Counted from the first letter of the stretch, positions 9,028 to 17,300 are shown. The stretch is 64,000 nucleotides of DNA from Falsiruegeria mediterranea M17 (GCF_900302455.1 NZ_ONZG01000004.1:186001-250000), one strand, 5' to 3'. Numbers and translations are program-made. The notes: generated by a model not told the origin, from the letters alone.

Positions 9028-9861
9028 TCAGATTTGAATGGGGTTGGCTTTTGCAAGCCGGTCGAAATCCATGAGGCTGCTGATCAGCGCCGACATTTGA
9101 TCCAGGTAGATCATGTTGGGTCCGTCACAGGGGGCATTGTCGGGGTCCTGGTGCGTTTCCATGAAGACACCCGCAACACCCGCCGCCACTGCGGTTCGCG
9201 CCATGAGGGGGGCAAACTCGCGCTGCCCGCCAGAAGACCCACCCAGACCACCGGGCTGTGCGACTGTGTGAGTTGCGTCCATGATCACCGGATAGCCGGT
9301 GCGCGCCATTTCCGGCAGCGCCTGCATGTCGACGACCAAGCGGTTGTAACCAAAGCTTACACCGCGCTCGGTCAGCATGATCTTGTGGTTATCGGTGCTT
9401 TCGATCTTGGCCGCCACGTTGGCCATGTCCCAGGGCGCCAGGAACTGGCCCTTTTTGACGTTGACCGTGGCGCCGGTTGCGCCCGCGGCCTTGAGAAGGG
9501 CGGTCTGGCGGCACAAGAAGGCGGGGATCTGCAGGATATCACAAACCTCGGCCACGGGTGCGCATTGCTCTTTTTCGTGCACGTCCGTTGTCACCGGCAC
9601 GCCGATGGTATCCTTGACCGACTGCAGAACCGACAACCCCTTGTCCAGCCCCAGGGCAGGGGCCGCGTTGACCGAAGTGCGGTTCGCCTTGTCGAACGAC
9701 CCCTTGAACACATACTGCGCGCCGACGGCATCACAGGCTTCTTTCAGGGTGCCGGCAATCATCTGCGCATGGTCTGCGCTTTCCAGCTGGCAGGGGCCCG
9801 CGATGATGGTGAGCGGGAGGTCATTGCCGATCGTCAGACCGGCGACTGGGACATGTTTCAT
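9028..9861 (-). CDS. kdsA: 3-deoxy-8-phosphooctulonate synthase
   Basis: KdsA condenses arabinose 5-phosphate and phosphoenolpyruvate to Kdo-8-phosphate. Recognisable segments are AGPCQLES near the N-terminus, FKGSFDKANRTS, the TDVHE motif and VIMDATHTVAQPGG. The Cys in AGPC is the residue that marks the metal-dependent class; the E. coli-type metal-free enzyme has Asn there. I chose MKHVPVAG (277 residues). A GTG eight codons upstream (9885) is possible and would overlap kpsE. Neither start has a strong ribosome binding site. Placement beside kpsT/kpsE suggests Kdo for a capsule linker or for lipopolysaccharide. Confidence 0.93.
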   Translation of the reverse strand: MKHVPVAGLTIGNDLPLTIIAGPCQLESADHAQMIAGTLKEACDAVGAQYVFKGSFDKANRTSVNAAPALGLDKGLSVLQSVKDTIGVPVTTDVHEKEQCAPVAEVCDILQIPAFLCRQTALLKAAGATGATVNVKKGQFLAPWDMANVAAKIESTDNHKIMLTERGVSFGYNRLVVDMQALPEMARTGYPVIMDATHTVAQPGGLGGSSGGQREFAPLMARTAVAAGVAGVFMETHQDPDNAPCDGPNMIYLDQMSALISSLMDFDRLAKANPIQI

Positions 9862-9865
9862 GAGA

Positions 9866-11524
9866 TTACGATGATACCTGTTCACGAAGGATGGACGCTG
9901 TAAGCGAGATCATCAGGTAGATACCGGAAAACACCAGGAATGCCAAAATCGTATTTTCAAAGGCACGTGGATAGGCGGGTTCCTCGCTTTCCACCGGATA
10001 AACCGATGTCGTCAGATAGCGCACCTGGCGGTTGGCTTCCATCCGGGTGGTTTCCATCTGCTGCAATGAGGCTTGGAGCATGGCGTCGCGCGTCGCCAGA
10101 TCGGCCTGAGCCATCTGGATTCTGACCGCCAAGCGCGCCAGCGAGTTTTCGCCGTTCGAGGCGTCCGTCATCTCTGCGTTCAGTTGGACGAGAAGATCGC
10201 TGAGCCGCTGCACGTCACCACGTGCACCTTCAACTTTGGCGCGGTTCGGGCGGGGGTTGTCCAGCAAGGCTGCCAGTTGAAGTTCTTTCTCTTGCAGCTG
10301 TACCTCGACCGTATTGATGCGACTGCGCAGGCTGGCGATTACCCCTTCGGGGTCCAGAAGCGCGCCCTTGATCTGCAATTCGATCAGGGCCTCTTGTGCT
10401 TCGCGCCGTTTTTCTTCGGCGATATCCAAACCTTCTTCTGCGTCTTTCATCTGATCGGCGCGTTTTTCAACCGACAAATTGTTGACGCGTTCTTCGGCGT
10501 AAGAAATCAGCTTTTCCGAAAATTCCGTCGCAACGGCTGGGTCTGGTGCGATCACCTCCATCCGGATGACGCCTTCGGTTGGGTCATACCCGATCTTTAC
10601 GTTGCGGCTGTAGGTTTTGTAGGCTTCTTCGTTTGACGCATCGACAGGCAGTCGTTGAATCGGATCAATCCAAAGCTGTGCAAACTCGTTCTTGAAGCCG
10701 ACATCACGGTCCAGGCGCAGCATTCCATCCTTGGATTCCAGATAGGATTGCACGGCAATGGAGTCTTGGCTGGTGGCAAATTGTGTGCCGGACAAAAGTC
10801 CGCCAATCCCACTGGCGTTGTCCGCCTGAAGGATCAGGAATTCGGACTTTGACGAATACATCGGTGTGGCAATGACGTAAAAGTACCACCCGACAATCAG
10901 AGTTGGCAGGAACACAAAGGCCGACAGCCGCGTCATCAACAGCAAGAGTTTCTTGCGGCGACGCTTGGCAATATCGCGTTGGATCTGGCCGATCTCGCGA
11001 TCGCGACGTTCTGCCGGGCTCAGCTCGGTGGACGGCAGGGTTTGTTTCTGGGGCGCAACTGTTTGTGGTAACTGAACCTTGTCGGATTTCTCGTCCTTTT
11101 TGGCTGCGGGTTTTGTTTCGGCCTCGTTCTTGGGCACCACCAGTTCAAGCATGTTCGACCGCTTCAACGGGTCAATTCCGTTTTGGCGCAGCAGACGTAC
11201 GGCATCATAGTCGGATGTTGCGGGCAAGTTGTGTTTTTGCGCCACGCGCCGTGCCATGCGCAATTGGCGTCCGGTCAGGCCCTCTTTCTTGATCGCATCG
11301 ATCTCGGTCTCGGCGCTGGTTTCGCGCGCCGAAGATACCTGACCTTGCATCGCGGCCTGATCGGCCCGGGCGCGCGCAGACGGGTCAGTTGCGGGCGCAG
11401 GCGCCGCGGATTGCGCCATGTCCTCTGCTGGCGTAGCTTTCTCTATCGGCGCAGCTCCGCCCTCGGCCGGGTTGGCCGGATTGCGGCGGATGCGAAACTT
11501 TTTAGCCTTGGGTTTCGTAGTCAT
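9866..11524 (-). CDS. kpsE: KpsE/CtrB-type capsule export inner-membrane protein
   Basis: This is a polysaccharide co-polymerase/membrane-fusion protein that links the inner-membrane ABC exporter to the outer-membrane channel. The 552 residues comprise a charged, Ala/Pro-rich cytoplasmic N-terminus (about 1-185), a first membrane helix (about 193-215), a long periplasmic coiled-coil region (about 300-480) rich in Glu, Arg and Gln, and a second helix near the C-terminus (about 525-545). The extended N-terminus is longer than in E. coli KpsE. I chose MTTKPKAKKF at 11524, where the frame overlaps the end of kpsT by 23 bases, indicating translational coupling. Confidence 0.88.
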   Translation of the reverse strand: MTTKPKAKKFRIRRNPANPAEGGAAPIEKATPAEDMAQSAAPAPATDPSARARADQAAMQGQVSSARETSAETEIDAIKKEGLTGRQLRMARRVAQKHNLPATSDYDAVRLLRQNGIDPLKRSNMLELVVPKNEAETKPAAKKDEKSDKVQLPQTVAPQKQTLPSTELSPAERRDREIGQIQRDIAKRRRKKLLLLMTRLSAFVFLPTLIVGWYFYVIATPMYSSKSEFLILQADNASGIGGLLSGTQFATSQDSIAVQSYLESKDGMLRLDRDVGFKNEFAQLWIDPIQRLPVDASNEEAYKTYSRNVKIGYDPTEGVIRMEVIAPDPAVATEFSEKLISYAEERVNNLSVEKRADQMKDAEEGLDIAEEKRREAQEALIELQIKGALLDPEGVIASLRSRINTVEVQLQEKELQLAALLDNPRPNRAKVEGARGDVQRLSDLLVQLNAEMTDASNGENSLARLAVRIQMAQADLATRDAMLQASLQQMETTRMEANRQVRYLTTSVYPVESEEPAYPRAFENTILAFLVFSGIYLMISLTASILREQVSS

Positions 11525-12161
11525 AGAGCTGCTTAGCCTCTTCCAAGGTGTCAAACATGTGCAGGTGGCCATCCAGCAGAACGGCAGCCTGACGTGCGAA
11601 TTTTTCAAGAATGTCGGGTTGGTGGGACACGATGATGATCGTGGTTGTGCGCAACCGCTCTTCAAGGATCGAACCGGCCCGTTTGTTGAACTCGACATCA
11701 GTCGAGCCGGGCATCCCCTCGTCGATGAGGTAGATGTCGAAATCCAGCGCTAGCATCAACGCAAAGGAAAATCTGGCCCGCATTCCCGACGAATAAGTGC
11801 CAAGGGGTTGATCAAAGTACTCTCCCAATCCGCAGAGCCAACGGCAATAGGCCTCGACATAATCCGGATCCAACCCGTAGAGCTTGGCGATATAGCGTGA
11901 GTTTTCCATGGCCGAAACGCGCCCGACAACGCCACCCATGAAACCGAGTGGGAAAGAAATGTTGCAGTTGCGCCGAATCTCGCCTTCATCCGGTTTCTCA
12001 AGGCCTGCGATCATGTTGACCAGAGTTGTCTTGCCGGTGCCGTTTGGCGCCAGGACACCCAGAGATTTTCCCAATTCCACGCGAAAGGAGACCCGGTCCA
12101 GGATCACCTTGCGGTGGCTTCCTGTCCAAAAGGACTTGCTGACGTTGTCAAACTCGAGCAT
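11502..12161 (-). CDS. kpsT: KpsT-type polysaccharide export ATPase
   Basis: This is a 219-residue ABC ATPase of the capsule/O-antigen exporter class (KpsT, CtrD). Walker A is APNGTGKTT (about residues 38-46), the signature is YSSGMRARFSFA, Walker B is YLIDEGMPG, and the switch His follows in IVSHQPD. It is the first gene of an operon with kpsE, kdsA and a phosphohexomutase. The membrane partner KpsM is not adjacent: upstream lies a divergent DNA glycosylase gene. The permease must come from elsewhere in the genome, or the orphan ABC-2 permease at 17.3 kb could serve, though that protein looks like a different subfamily. Confidence 0.92.
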   Translation of the reverse strand: MLEFDNVSKSFWTGSHRKVILDRVSFRVELGKSLGVLAPNGTGKTTLVNMIAGLEKPDEGEIRRNCNISFPLGFMGGVVGRVSAMENSRYIAKLYGLDPDYVEAYCRWLCGLGEYFDQPLGTYSSGMRARFSFALMLALDFDIYLIDEGMPGSTDVEFNKRAGSILEERLRTTTIIIVSHQPDILEKFARQAAVLLDGHLHMFDTLEEAKQLYDYETQG

Positions 12162-12508
12162 CGGTTTACTGCTTTATGCCTTGTCGGATGGCTGAACCTC
12201 AGCCGTTGGTCGCTGGCGGCCCTTCTTTGTGTGGGGCGTTGGGCTGGTTTATAGGGCGATTTTGGCCACATTATGTCGAAATGTGAAACAAATATTCAAC
12301 GCGTTGTGTCACGGTCAAATCTCGGTGTTTCAACATGAGAAGAGTTTTACCAGATTGAAGACCCGTTTGGGATGGGGGCGTCGGAAAAGATTGTTTCCAC
12401 TTGGTGAACAATTTCGTGTGCCGGGCTGTTCTGACTCTGGACCGGCAACGGAATTTTCCTATTCTGATCTCCATTTGCAACGCGCTGCAAGCGAAAAAAG
12501 GACTGGTT
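12162..12508. other. Divergent intergenic region upstream of kpsT and the UDG gene
   Basis: This gap of about 350 bases is relatively AT-rich in its middle and should hold both promoters. It contains the inverted repeat CACATT-N7-AATGTG (12267-12285) and a small GGCTGA-ACC-TCAGCC hairpin near 12191. A reading frame continuous with the DNA glycosylase gene extends back to 12401 but has no good start signal. Confidence 0.5.
12267..12285. promoter_or_regulatory. Inverted repeat, possible operator for kpsT
   Basis: CACATT and AATGTG are exact reverse complements separated by seven bases, about 105 bases upstream of the kpsT start, in the AT-rich part of the divergent region. Symmetry and position suggest a dimeric regulator site; which regulator is unknown. 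Confidence 0.35.
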
Positions 12509-13105
12509 TTGACCCAAGCCGCACACGTAAAATCTCAAATTCGGGCGTGCACGCAGTGTTCCGACCGCTTTTCCAAGACGGCGTCGGCGCACAAGCCGCG
12601 CCCTGTGGTGTGGTTTCGACCCACGGCGCGACTGTTGATTGCGGGGCAGGCACCGGGCGCACGGGTCCACGCTTCGGGACGACCATTTACCGACCCGTCG
12701 GGCGACCGGCTGCGGGACTGGCTGGGGTTGGATGAACAGACCTTTTACGACAAGGACCGCGTGGCTATCGTGCCGATGGCCTTTTGCTTTCCGGGTTACA
12801 ACGAACGCAAGGCTGACCTGCCACCGCCGCCCATTTGCGGCAAGACCTGGCATCACCAGGTGATGGCGGCCTTGGGCGGGGTGCAACTGACCATCCTGGT
12901 CGGCGGCTACGCTCAAAAATTCCACATGGGCGCAAAAGGATCGGTCACGCAGACTGTTGAACGGTGGCGCGACCATGCGCCCGCGGTCTTTGCCTTGCCT
13001 CATCCCTCGTGGCGCAATACGGGATGGCTGAAGAAAAACCCCTGGTTCGAGGCCGAGTTGCTGCCGGCGCTCAGGGCCCGAGTGAATGAGGTGCTCAATG
13101 ACTGA
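12509..13105 (+). CDS. Uracil-DNA glycosylase family protein
   Basis: This protein of about 198 residues belongs to the uracil-DNA glycosylase superfamily. It has the LIAGQAPGARVHASGRPFTDPSGDRL active-site region, comparable to the GEAPGxxE / SGxPF loop of family 4/5-like enzymes, and a C-terminal LPHPSWRNTGW matching the HPSxR motif. The Cys pair CTQCSDRF near the N-terminus may be part of a metal site, but a full four-Cys cluster is not evident. I take a TTG start at 12509 preceded by AAAAAAGGA; an in-frame GTG at 12401 is the main alternative. The sseB gene follows with overlap. Confidence 0.78.
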   Translation: MTQAAHVKSQIRACTQCSDRFSKTASAHKPRPVVWFRPTARLLIAGQAPGARVHASGRPFTDPSGDRLRDWLGLDEQTFYDKDRVAIVPMAFCFPGYNERKADLPPPPICGKTWHHQVMAALGGVQLTILVGGYAQKFHMGAKGSVTQTVERWRDHAPAVFALPHPSWRNTGWLKKNPWFEAELLPALRARVNEVLND

Positions 13106-13886
13106 CCCAACACCGCTTGATGTCGCCCATGCCGCGATGGAGGCAGCACCTGCGGACGATGCAGCGCGCCTGCGGTTCTATGAGAGGTTGGGAGATTGCG
13201 AGCTATTCCTGCTGCTGACGGAAGAGGCCAAGGACGAGAATATCTCGCCCGAGGTGTTCGAGGTGGCGGATGGGCGGTTTCTGCTGGCTTTTGACCGCGA
13301 AGAGCGACTGGCACAATTCGTCGGCCAACCCGCGCCCTATGCGGCGTTGTCGGGGCGTATCCTGGCGATGATGCTTGCCGGGCAGGGGGTTGGTTTGGGC
13401 GTGAACCTCGAAGTGGCGCCGTCCTCGATCCTGATCCCGCCCGAAGCGATAGCCTGGCTGCAACGGACGTTGGAGCACGCTCCCGACGAGGTCGAAGCGC
13501 AGGTGGAGCAGTTCACGCCGCCCACCGGTCTGCCCGAAAGCCTGATCACCTCGCTGGACGTGAAACTGAGTACGGCGCAGGGGCTGGCTGACACGGCCTA
13601 TCTTGTGGGTGTCACTTACTCTGGTGGTGGGCAGGGGCATCTTTTGGGGTTTGTTGGCGCTATCGAAGACGCGCAGGGGGCCTTGGCCAAAGCGGCCTCT
13701 GAGGCGCTGACGTTTTCTGGTGTTGATGCGGGCGCGATGGATGTGGGGTTCTTTGACGCGGGCGATCCGGTGGCGGCGAAGCTCGAGGCTGTTGGCCTGC
13801 GGTTTGACCTTCCGCAACCAGAAGTGCCCGAGGTGAAACACGCGGCCCCGGGAAGCGACCCGGACAAGCCGCCGCGATTGAAGTGA
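13098..13886 (+). CDS. SseB family protein
   Basis: This is a 262-residue soluble protein with the SseB N-terminal domain: a segment ending RLRFYERLGDCELFLLL, then the VFEVADGRFLLAFDREERLAQF pattern that recurs in this family, and an SseB-type C-terminal domain starting around residue 130. SseB in E. coli is linked to rhodanese SseA, but the molecular role is unclear. It overlaps the preceding glycosylase gene (ATGACTGA), so the pair is probably one operon. The ATG at 13098 has GAGGTG just upstream. A 25-bp palindrome follows the stop. Confidence 0.85.
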   Translation: MTDPTPLDVAHAAMEAAPADDAARLRFYERLGDCELFLLLTEEAKDENISPEVFEVADGRFLLAFDREERLAQFVGQPAPYAALSGRILAMMLAGQGVGLGVNLEVAPSSILIPPEAIAWLQRTLEHAPDEVEAQVEQFTPPTGLPESLITSLDVKLSTAQGLADTAYLVGVTYSGGGQGHLLGFVGAIEDAQGALAKAASEALTFSGVDAGAMDVGFFDAGDPVAAKLEAVGLRFDLPQPEVPEVKHAAPGSDPDKPPRLK

Positions 13887-13890
13887 GGGG

Positions 13891-13943
13891 GCGCGGGGGT
13901 CGGGGGCATGGCCGCAACGCGGCCATGCCCCCGACCCCCGCGC
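13891..13943. terminator. Perfect 25-bp stem between convergent genes
   Basis: The arms at 13891-13915 and 13919-13943 are exact reverse complements with only AAC between them, and 21 of the 25 pairs are G-C. It lies between the ends of sseB and the GST gene and probably ends transcription from both sides. There is no T-run, so it is not a classical intrinsic terminator. Confidence 0.7.
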
Positions 13944-13950
13944 GTCCGCT

Positions 13951-14829
13951 CTACTCTTCGGCTGGCCCGAGCTTGTCTTGGGTCTTGGTCTCGAAATCGC
14001 CGGCGTCGTGGCGTTCGCGCAGCTGTGTGTGCAATTCGCCAAAGGCCCGGTTCACCATGCGACCCTGGCTGACTGCCGGGCGGGCGTCGATGTCTTTCGC
14101 CCAGCGCAAAACGTTCTCGTAGCTGGTCACATCCAGGAATTCGGCTGCGTCATAGAGGCGTCCCAGAACCAATTGCCCGTACCAAGCCCAGATCGCCATG
14201 TCGGCAATGGTGTAGTCGGGGCCTGCGATGAACGCTGTCTCGGCCAATTGCCGATCCAGAACATCCAGCTGACGTTTGGTTTCCATCGCAAAGCGGTCGA
14301 TCGGATACTGCCATTTCTCGGGCGCATAGGCGTAGAAATGACCAAAACCGCCGCCCAGATACGGCGCACTGCCCATCTGCCAGAACAGCCAGTTCATTAC
14401 TTCGGTTCGCGCCGCACCGCTCTTGGGCAGGAAGGCATCGAACTTCTCGGCCAGATGCACCAGGATCGAACCGGATTCGAACACGCGCACCGGCGTATCG
14501 CCTGAATGGTCCATCATCGCGGGGATCTTGGAGTTCGGGTTGGCCCCGACAAAGCCCGAGCCAAATTGTTCACCCTCGCCGATGTTGACGAGCCAAGCGT
14601 CGTATTCCGCGCCCTCGTGACCAAGTGCCAGCAGCTCTTCAAGCATCACCGTGACCTTGACCCCGTTGGGTGTCGCCAGAGAATAGAGCTGCAGCGGGTG
14701 CTTGCCCACCCGCAGATCCTTGTCGTGGGTGGCGCCTGCAATGGGGCGGTTGATGTTGGCAAAGCGTCCACCGCTTTCGGCGTCCCAGGTCCAAACTTTG
14801 GGCGGGGTGTAGGTTGTATCGTCGCTCAT
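13951..14829 (-). CDS. yghU: YghU-type glutathione S-transferase / disulfide-bond oxidoreductase
   Basis: This is a 292-residue Nu-class glutathione transferase-like protein. The glutathione-binding segment LYSLATPNGVKVTVMLEEL and the NPNSKIPAMMDHSGDTPVRVFESGSILVHLAEKF region follow the YghU/YfcG plan, in which Thr and Asn of TPNG contact two glutathione molecules. The length matches E. coli YghU (288 residues). These enzymes reduce disulfides rather than conjugate xenobiotics. The start MSDDTTYTPPKVW at 14829 fits the family; four further codons upstream are open. It is not in an obvious operon. Confidence 0.88.
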   Translation of the reverse strand: MSDDTTYTPPKVWTWDAESGGRFANINRPIAGATHDKDLRVGKHPLQLYSLATPNGVKVTVMLEELLALGHEGAEYDAWLVNIGEGEQFGSGFVGANPNSKIPAMMDHSGDTPVRVFESGSILVHLAEKFDAFLPKSGAARTEVMNWLFWQMGSAPYLGGGFGHFYAYAPEKWQYPIDRFAMETKRQLDVLDRQLAETAFIAGPDYTIADMAIWAWYGQLVLGRLYDAAEFLDVTSYENVLRWAKDIDARPAVSQGRMVNRAFGELHTQLRERHDAGDFETKTQDKLGPAEE

Positions 14830-15000
14830 GTCGCGTGTCATCCGTATCTGTTTGAGGCCTGAAGCCCCGGTTGCGAGCTAGTCCAGAGGCGATCAAAGTC
14901 CAACCGCGCGGTGGGGGCAAGGGGGACATTGAAACAAAACGGGGCGTCTTGATCACGAATTCTCGTGTCGCCTCACAGCCGCGTTAACCCCCCTTCGCAG

Positions 15001-15014
15001 GTGAGATTTTTCAC
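15001..15014. promoter_or_regulatory. CRP/FNR-family-like site GTGA-N6-TCAC
   Basis: GTGAGATTTTTCAC is a perfect match to the CRP-type half-site arrangement, 70 bases before the start of the YHS-domain gene. The call rests only on this pattern; Roseobacters have several CRP/FNR relatives, so the actual regulator is open. Confidence 0.4.
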
Positions 15015-15083
15015 ATATTGTTTGGGAACGCCCGGTACAGATGCCGGACAGCCAAGAGATTTGAACCCAGACAGGACCCCGCC

Positions 15084-15602
15084 ATGAAACGTTTTGCCCT
15101 GGCCTTTGCCGCCGCCTCTATGTTCGCTTTGCCTGCCCTTGCAGGTCCTCAATATGTTGACGAAACCGGCTTTGCCGTATCCGGCTATGACGTCGTGGCC
15201 TATCGCGGCTTGGCTCAGGTTTCGGTCGGCCAATCCCAGCCCGAAGGTGTCAAAGGCCGCGCTGACTTGACTGCCGAATACAACGGGTCGACCTTCGCCT
15301 TTTCGACCGAAGCCAACCGGGATGCCTTTGTGGCAAACCCGGCATTCTATGCGCCGCAGTACGACGGCCACTGCGCCTATGGCGTCTCTAAAGGCGGCAA
15401 GGTGCCCGGCAACCCGAACCTGTGGCGGATCGTTGACGACAAGCTGTATCTGAACATCACCGACGTTGTGGTTGGCTTCTGGGAAGAAGACATTCCCGGT
15501 AACCTGAACCTGGCTCAAGGCAACTGGCCCGGCATCGAAGGAAAGGATGCCTCGACCAGCACGATTCCAAAATTCACCTCGCAGGCGCCGATCAAGAACT
15601 GA
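15084..15602 (+). CDS. Secreted YHS domain-containing protein
   Basis: This is a 172-residue exported protein. A clear signal peptide (MKRFALAFAAASMFALPALA) is followed by a YHS-type domain with GYDVVAYRGLAQ, the STEANRDAFVANPAFYAPQYDGHCAYGVSKG core and an NPNLWRIVDDKLYLN segment. YHS proteins are often connected with heavy-metal or copper handling, but no CXXC or His cluster is visible here, so the ligand is unknown. The gene stands alone, with a CRP-like site upstream and a strong intrinsic terminator downstream. Confidence 0.85.
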   Translation: MKRFALAFAAASMFALPALAGPQYVDETGFAVSGYDVVAYRGLAQVSVGQSQPEGVKGRADLTAEYNGSTFAFSTEANRDAFVANPAFYAPQYDGHCAYGVSKGGKVPGNPNLWRIVDDKLYLNITDVVVGFWEEDIPGNLNLAQGNWPGIEGKDASTSTIPKFTSQAPIKN

Positions 15603-15629
15603 TCCACCCGTCATGGTTTGAAAACAAGG

Positions 15630-15658
15630 CGCCCGATTTTGCTTCGGGCGTCTTTTTT
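15630..15658 (+). terminator. Intrinsic terminator of the YHS gene
   Basis: CGCCCGA (15630-15636) pairs with TCGGGCG (15644-15650) and is followed by TCTTTTTT. Confidence 0.8.
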
Positions 15659-15717
15659 GTCGCCTTGTCCAGTTGTTTTAGTCAGACTGACCGAAACAAA
15701 CGCAAGGGGCGCTTGGC

Positions 15718-16506
15718 ATGTGGTCACGCATATTGGCTGCGACGGCAGCGATAGTAGGTGGTGCTACAGCGGCACTGGCCGAGCCATTGTATCCGAATTC
15801 GGTTGTGTCCAACGAACTGGAGTTCATCACGACCAGAGATGAAAACGCCCTTGGGTGTTTGGTCTTTCAAGACCGCGTTCGGGCCGAGATGCCGGATAAA
15901 CGCCGGGAAGAGCTTTTTGCCGACGACGTCTTTCAGTTTCAGGCGCGCTTTACGGACGGGACGCAAGTGGACATCTATGTGCACCCCGATGCAGGTGAGA
16001 TGCAGCGCGCCGAAGAACTCGCAAATGAAATTTCGCGCCCGATTGGCGCGTTGCCCACCCTGATGCGACAGAAACTGCGGCACGTCGTGGTGCATATCGG
16101 CGATGAAACGGCATTTGCCGAAGATCGCGGACGGTTCTTTACCGTCTATTCCGACAACATGGCGACGCGGATCGAAAACCATGACCTCGAGGAGACCGTT
16201 TTCCACGAATCCGTTCACGCCACATTGGACCTGCCTTGGGCCGACAGCGCAGAATGGAAGCAGGCGCAGAAGGCAGACGGTGGATTCATCACGGATTATG
16301 CAGCCCGCAACCCGCAGGGCGAGGATTTGGCCGAAAGCGCCCTATTTGCATGGGCGCTGTTGCGTTACCCAGGACGTTTACCTGTCGAGGTCGAAGAGGC
16401 CGTGCGCACTGCAATTCCCAACCGGTTGGAACTGTTGGAGCAGATCCTCAAGGTGGACGAGCCGATTCAGCAGCCCATCGGTTCGTATCAGGGATGCAAT
16501 GGCTGA
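15718..16506 (+). CDS. Secreted putative zinc metallopeptidase
   Basis: This is a 262-residue protein with a signal peptide (about residues 1-21). The zincin motif HESVH is at 163-167, in VFHESVHATLD, and YAARNPQGEDLAES lies at about 194-207, giving a candidate third ligand and catalytic helper (Glu202 or Glu206). This spacing and the Tyr-Ala...Asn-Pro...Glu-Asp-Leu-Ala-Glu-Ser pattern resemble the C-terminal peptidase domain of the anthrax lethal-factor type (ATLF) clan. Two cysteines (47 and near the C-terminus) could form a disulfide. The substrate is unknown. The gene is single and is followed by a bidirectional terminator. Confidence 0.7.
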   Translation: MWSRILAATAAIVGGATAALAEPLYPNSVVSNELEFITTRDENALGCLVFQDRVRAEMPDKRREELFADDVFQFQARFTDGTQVDIYVHPDAGEMQRAEELANEISRPIGALPTLMRQKLRHVVVHIGDETAFAEDRGRFFTVYSDNMATRIENHDLEETVFHESVHATLDLPWADSAEWKQAQKADGGFITDYAARNPQGEDLAESALFAWALLRYPGRLPVEVEEAVRTAIPNRLELLEQILKVDEPIQQPIGSYQGCNG

Positions 16507-16529
16507 CAGAGCGGTCGAGGCTGAAACAC

Positions 16530-16557
16530 AAAAGCCCGCGACATTGCGCGGGCTTTT
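16530..16557. terminator. Bidirectional intrinsic terminator
   Basis: AAAAGCCCGCG (16530-16540) and CGCGGGCTTTT (16547-16557) form an 11-bp stem with A/T tails in both directions, between the convergent metallopeptidase and gcrA genes. Confidence 0.85.
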
Positions 16558-16576
16558 GGGAATACACTGAATACGC

Positions 16577-17161
16577 TTACCGGCGGCGGTCGCGGCGGGC
16601 GCTCATCGGCTGGAAGGCCACGCCGACATGCGCCTCGCAATAGGGTTTGCCCTGTTGCACGGGCAGGCCGCAGAACCAGAAATCATCCGTTGCAGGGTCG
16701 CCCACGGGCCATTTGCAGGTGCGCTCGGTCAGCTCCATCAAGGTCAGCTTCTTGGCTTTCTTCTCAACCTCGTTGACCTTGGCCAGTGCCTCGGGGCTGA
16801 TTTCATTGGCCGAGGGCTGCGGCGGCAGCGGCTGGCCTGCGGGAATGATCTGCTTGCGGGCCGGGATCGGCTTTGCGTCGGCCGCAGGGGCCGCAGGTTC
16901 GGGCGCCGGTTTGCGGGCCGGTTCGGTCTTAGGCGCAGGCTTGGCGCGCGGTTCGGCCTTGGCCGCCGGTGCGGGCTTTTCCTTGGGCTCTGCCTTGGTC
17001 GAGGCATTGCTGGTCGCGCGGTTCGACAGGCCCAGGCGATGCACCTTGCCGATGACGGCGTTGCGTGTCACGCCGCCCAGTTCCTTGGCGATCTGGCTGG
17101 CCGACTGGCCCTCGCCCCACATTTTCTTGAGCAGTTCTACGCGCTCGTCGGTCCAGGACAT
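16577..17161 (-). CDS. gcrA: GcrA cell cycle regulator
   Basis: GcrA binds sigma-70 RNA polymerase at promoters, sensing CcrM methylation in Caulobacter, and is restricted to Alphaproteobacteria. The 194-residue protein opens with the helix-turn-helix sequence MSWTDERVELLKKMW...SASQIAKELGGVTRNAVIGKVHRLGL. It continues with a long Ala/Pro/Lys-rich linker (about residues 55-125) and ends with the conserved C-terminal sigma-binding domain CKWPVGDPATDDFWFCGLPVQQGKPYCEAH. A long plus-strand frame over this gene is an artefact of the Ala/Pro-rich codons. Confidence 0.96.
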   Translation of the reverse strand: MSWTDERVELLKKMWGEGQSASQIAKELGGVTRNAVIGKVHRLGLSNRATSNASTKAEPKEKPAPAAKAEPRAKPAPKTEPARKPAPEPAAPAADAKPIPARKQIIPAGQPLPPQPSANEISPEALAKVNEVEKKAKKLTLMELTERTCKWPVGDPATDDFWFCGLPVQQGKPYCEAHVGVAFQPMSARRDRRR

Positions 17162-17300
17162 GGCATGCCTTTCAAAGCGGGAAAGCGGCCCCCATCGCGG
17201 CCGCCTTCGGAATTTGTCTCAGCGCCCTATTTTAATCACTGCGCCGCGAGTTACAAGGCGTCTTAGAATCAGTTTCGCAGCAAAGCTTGGGGCAGGGCAG

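Noticed and set aside
12401-12508. N-terminal extension of the uracil-DNA glycosylase-like gene
   Set aside because: The 36 extra residues are hydrophobic, lack a good start signal and would sit in the divergent promoter region; the TTG at 12509 has a better ribosome site.
16647-17300. Long plus-strand frame antisense to gcrA running into the ABC permease gene
   Set aside because: It is a mirror of the Ala/Pro/Lys-rich linker codons of gcrA; the permease has its own start at 17301 and gcrA is clearly conserved.
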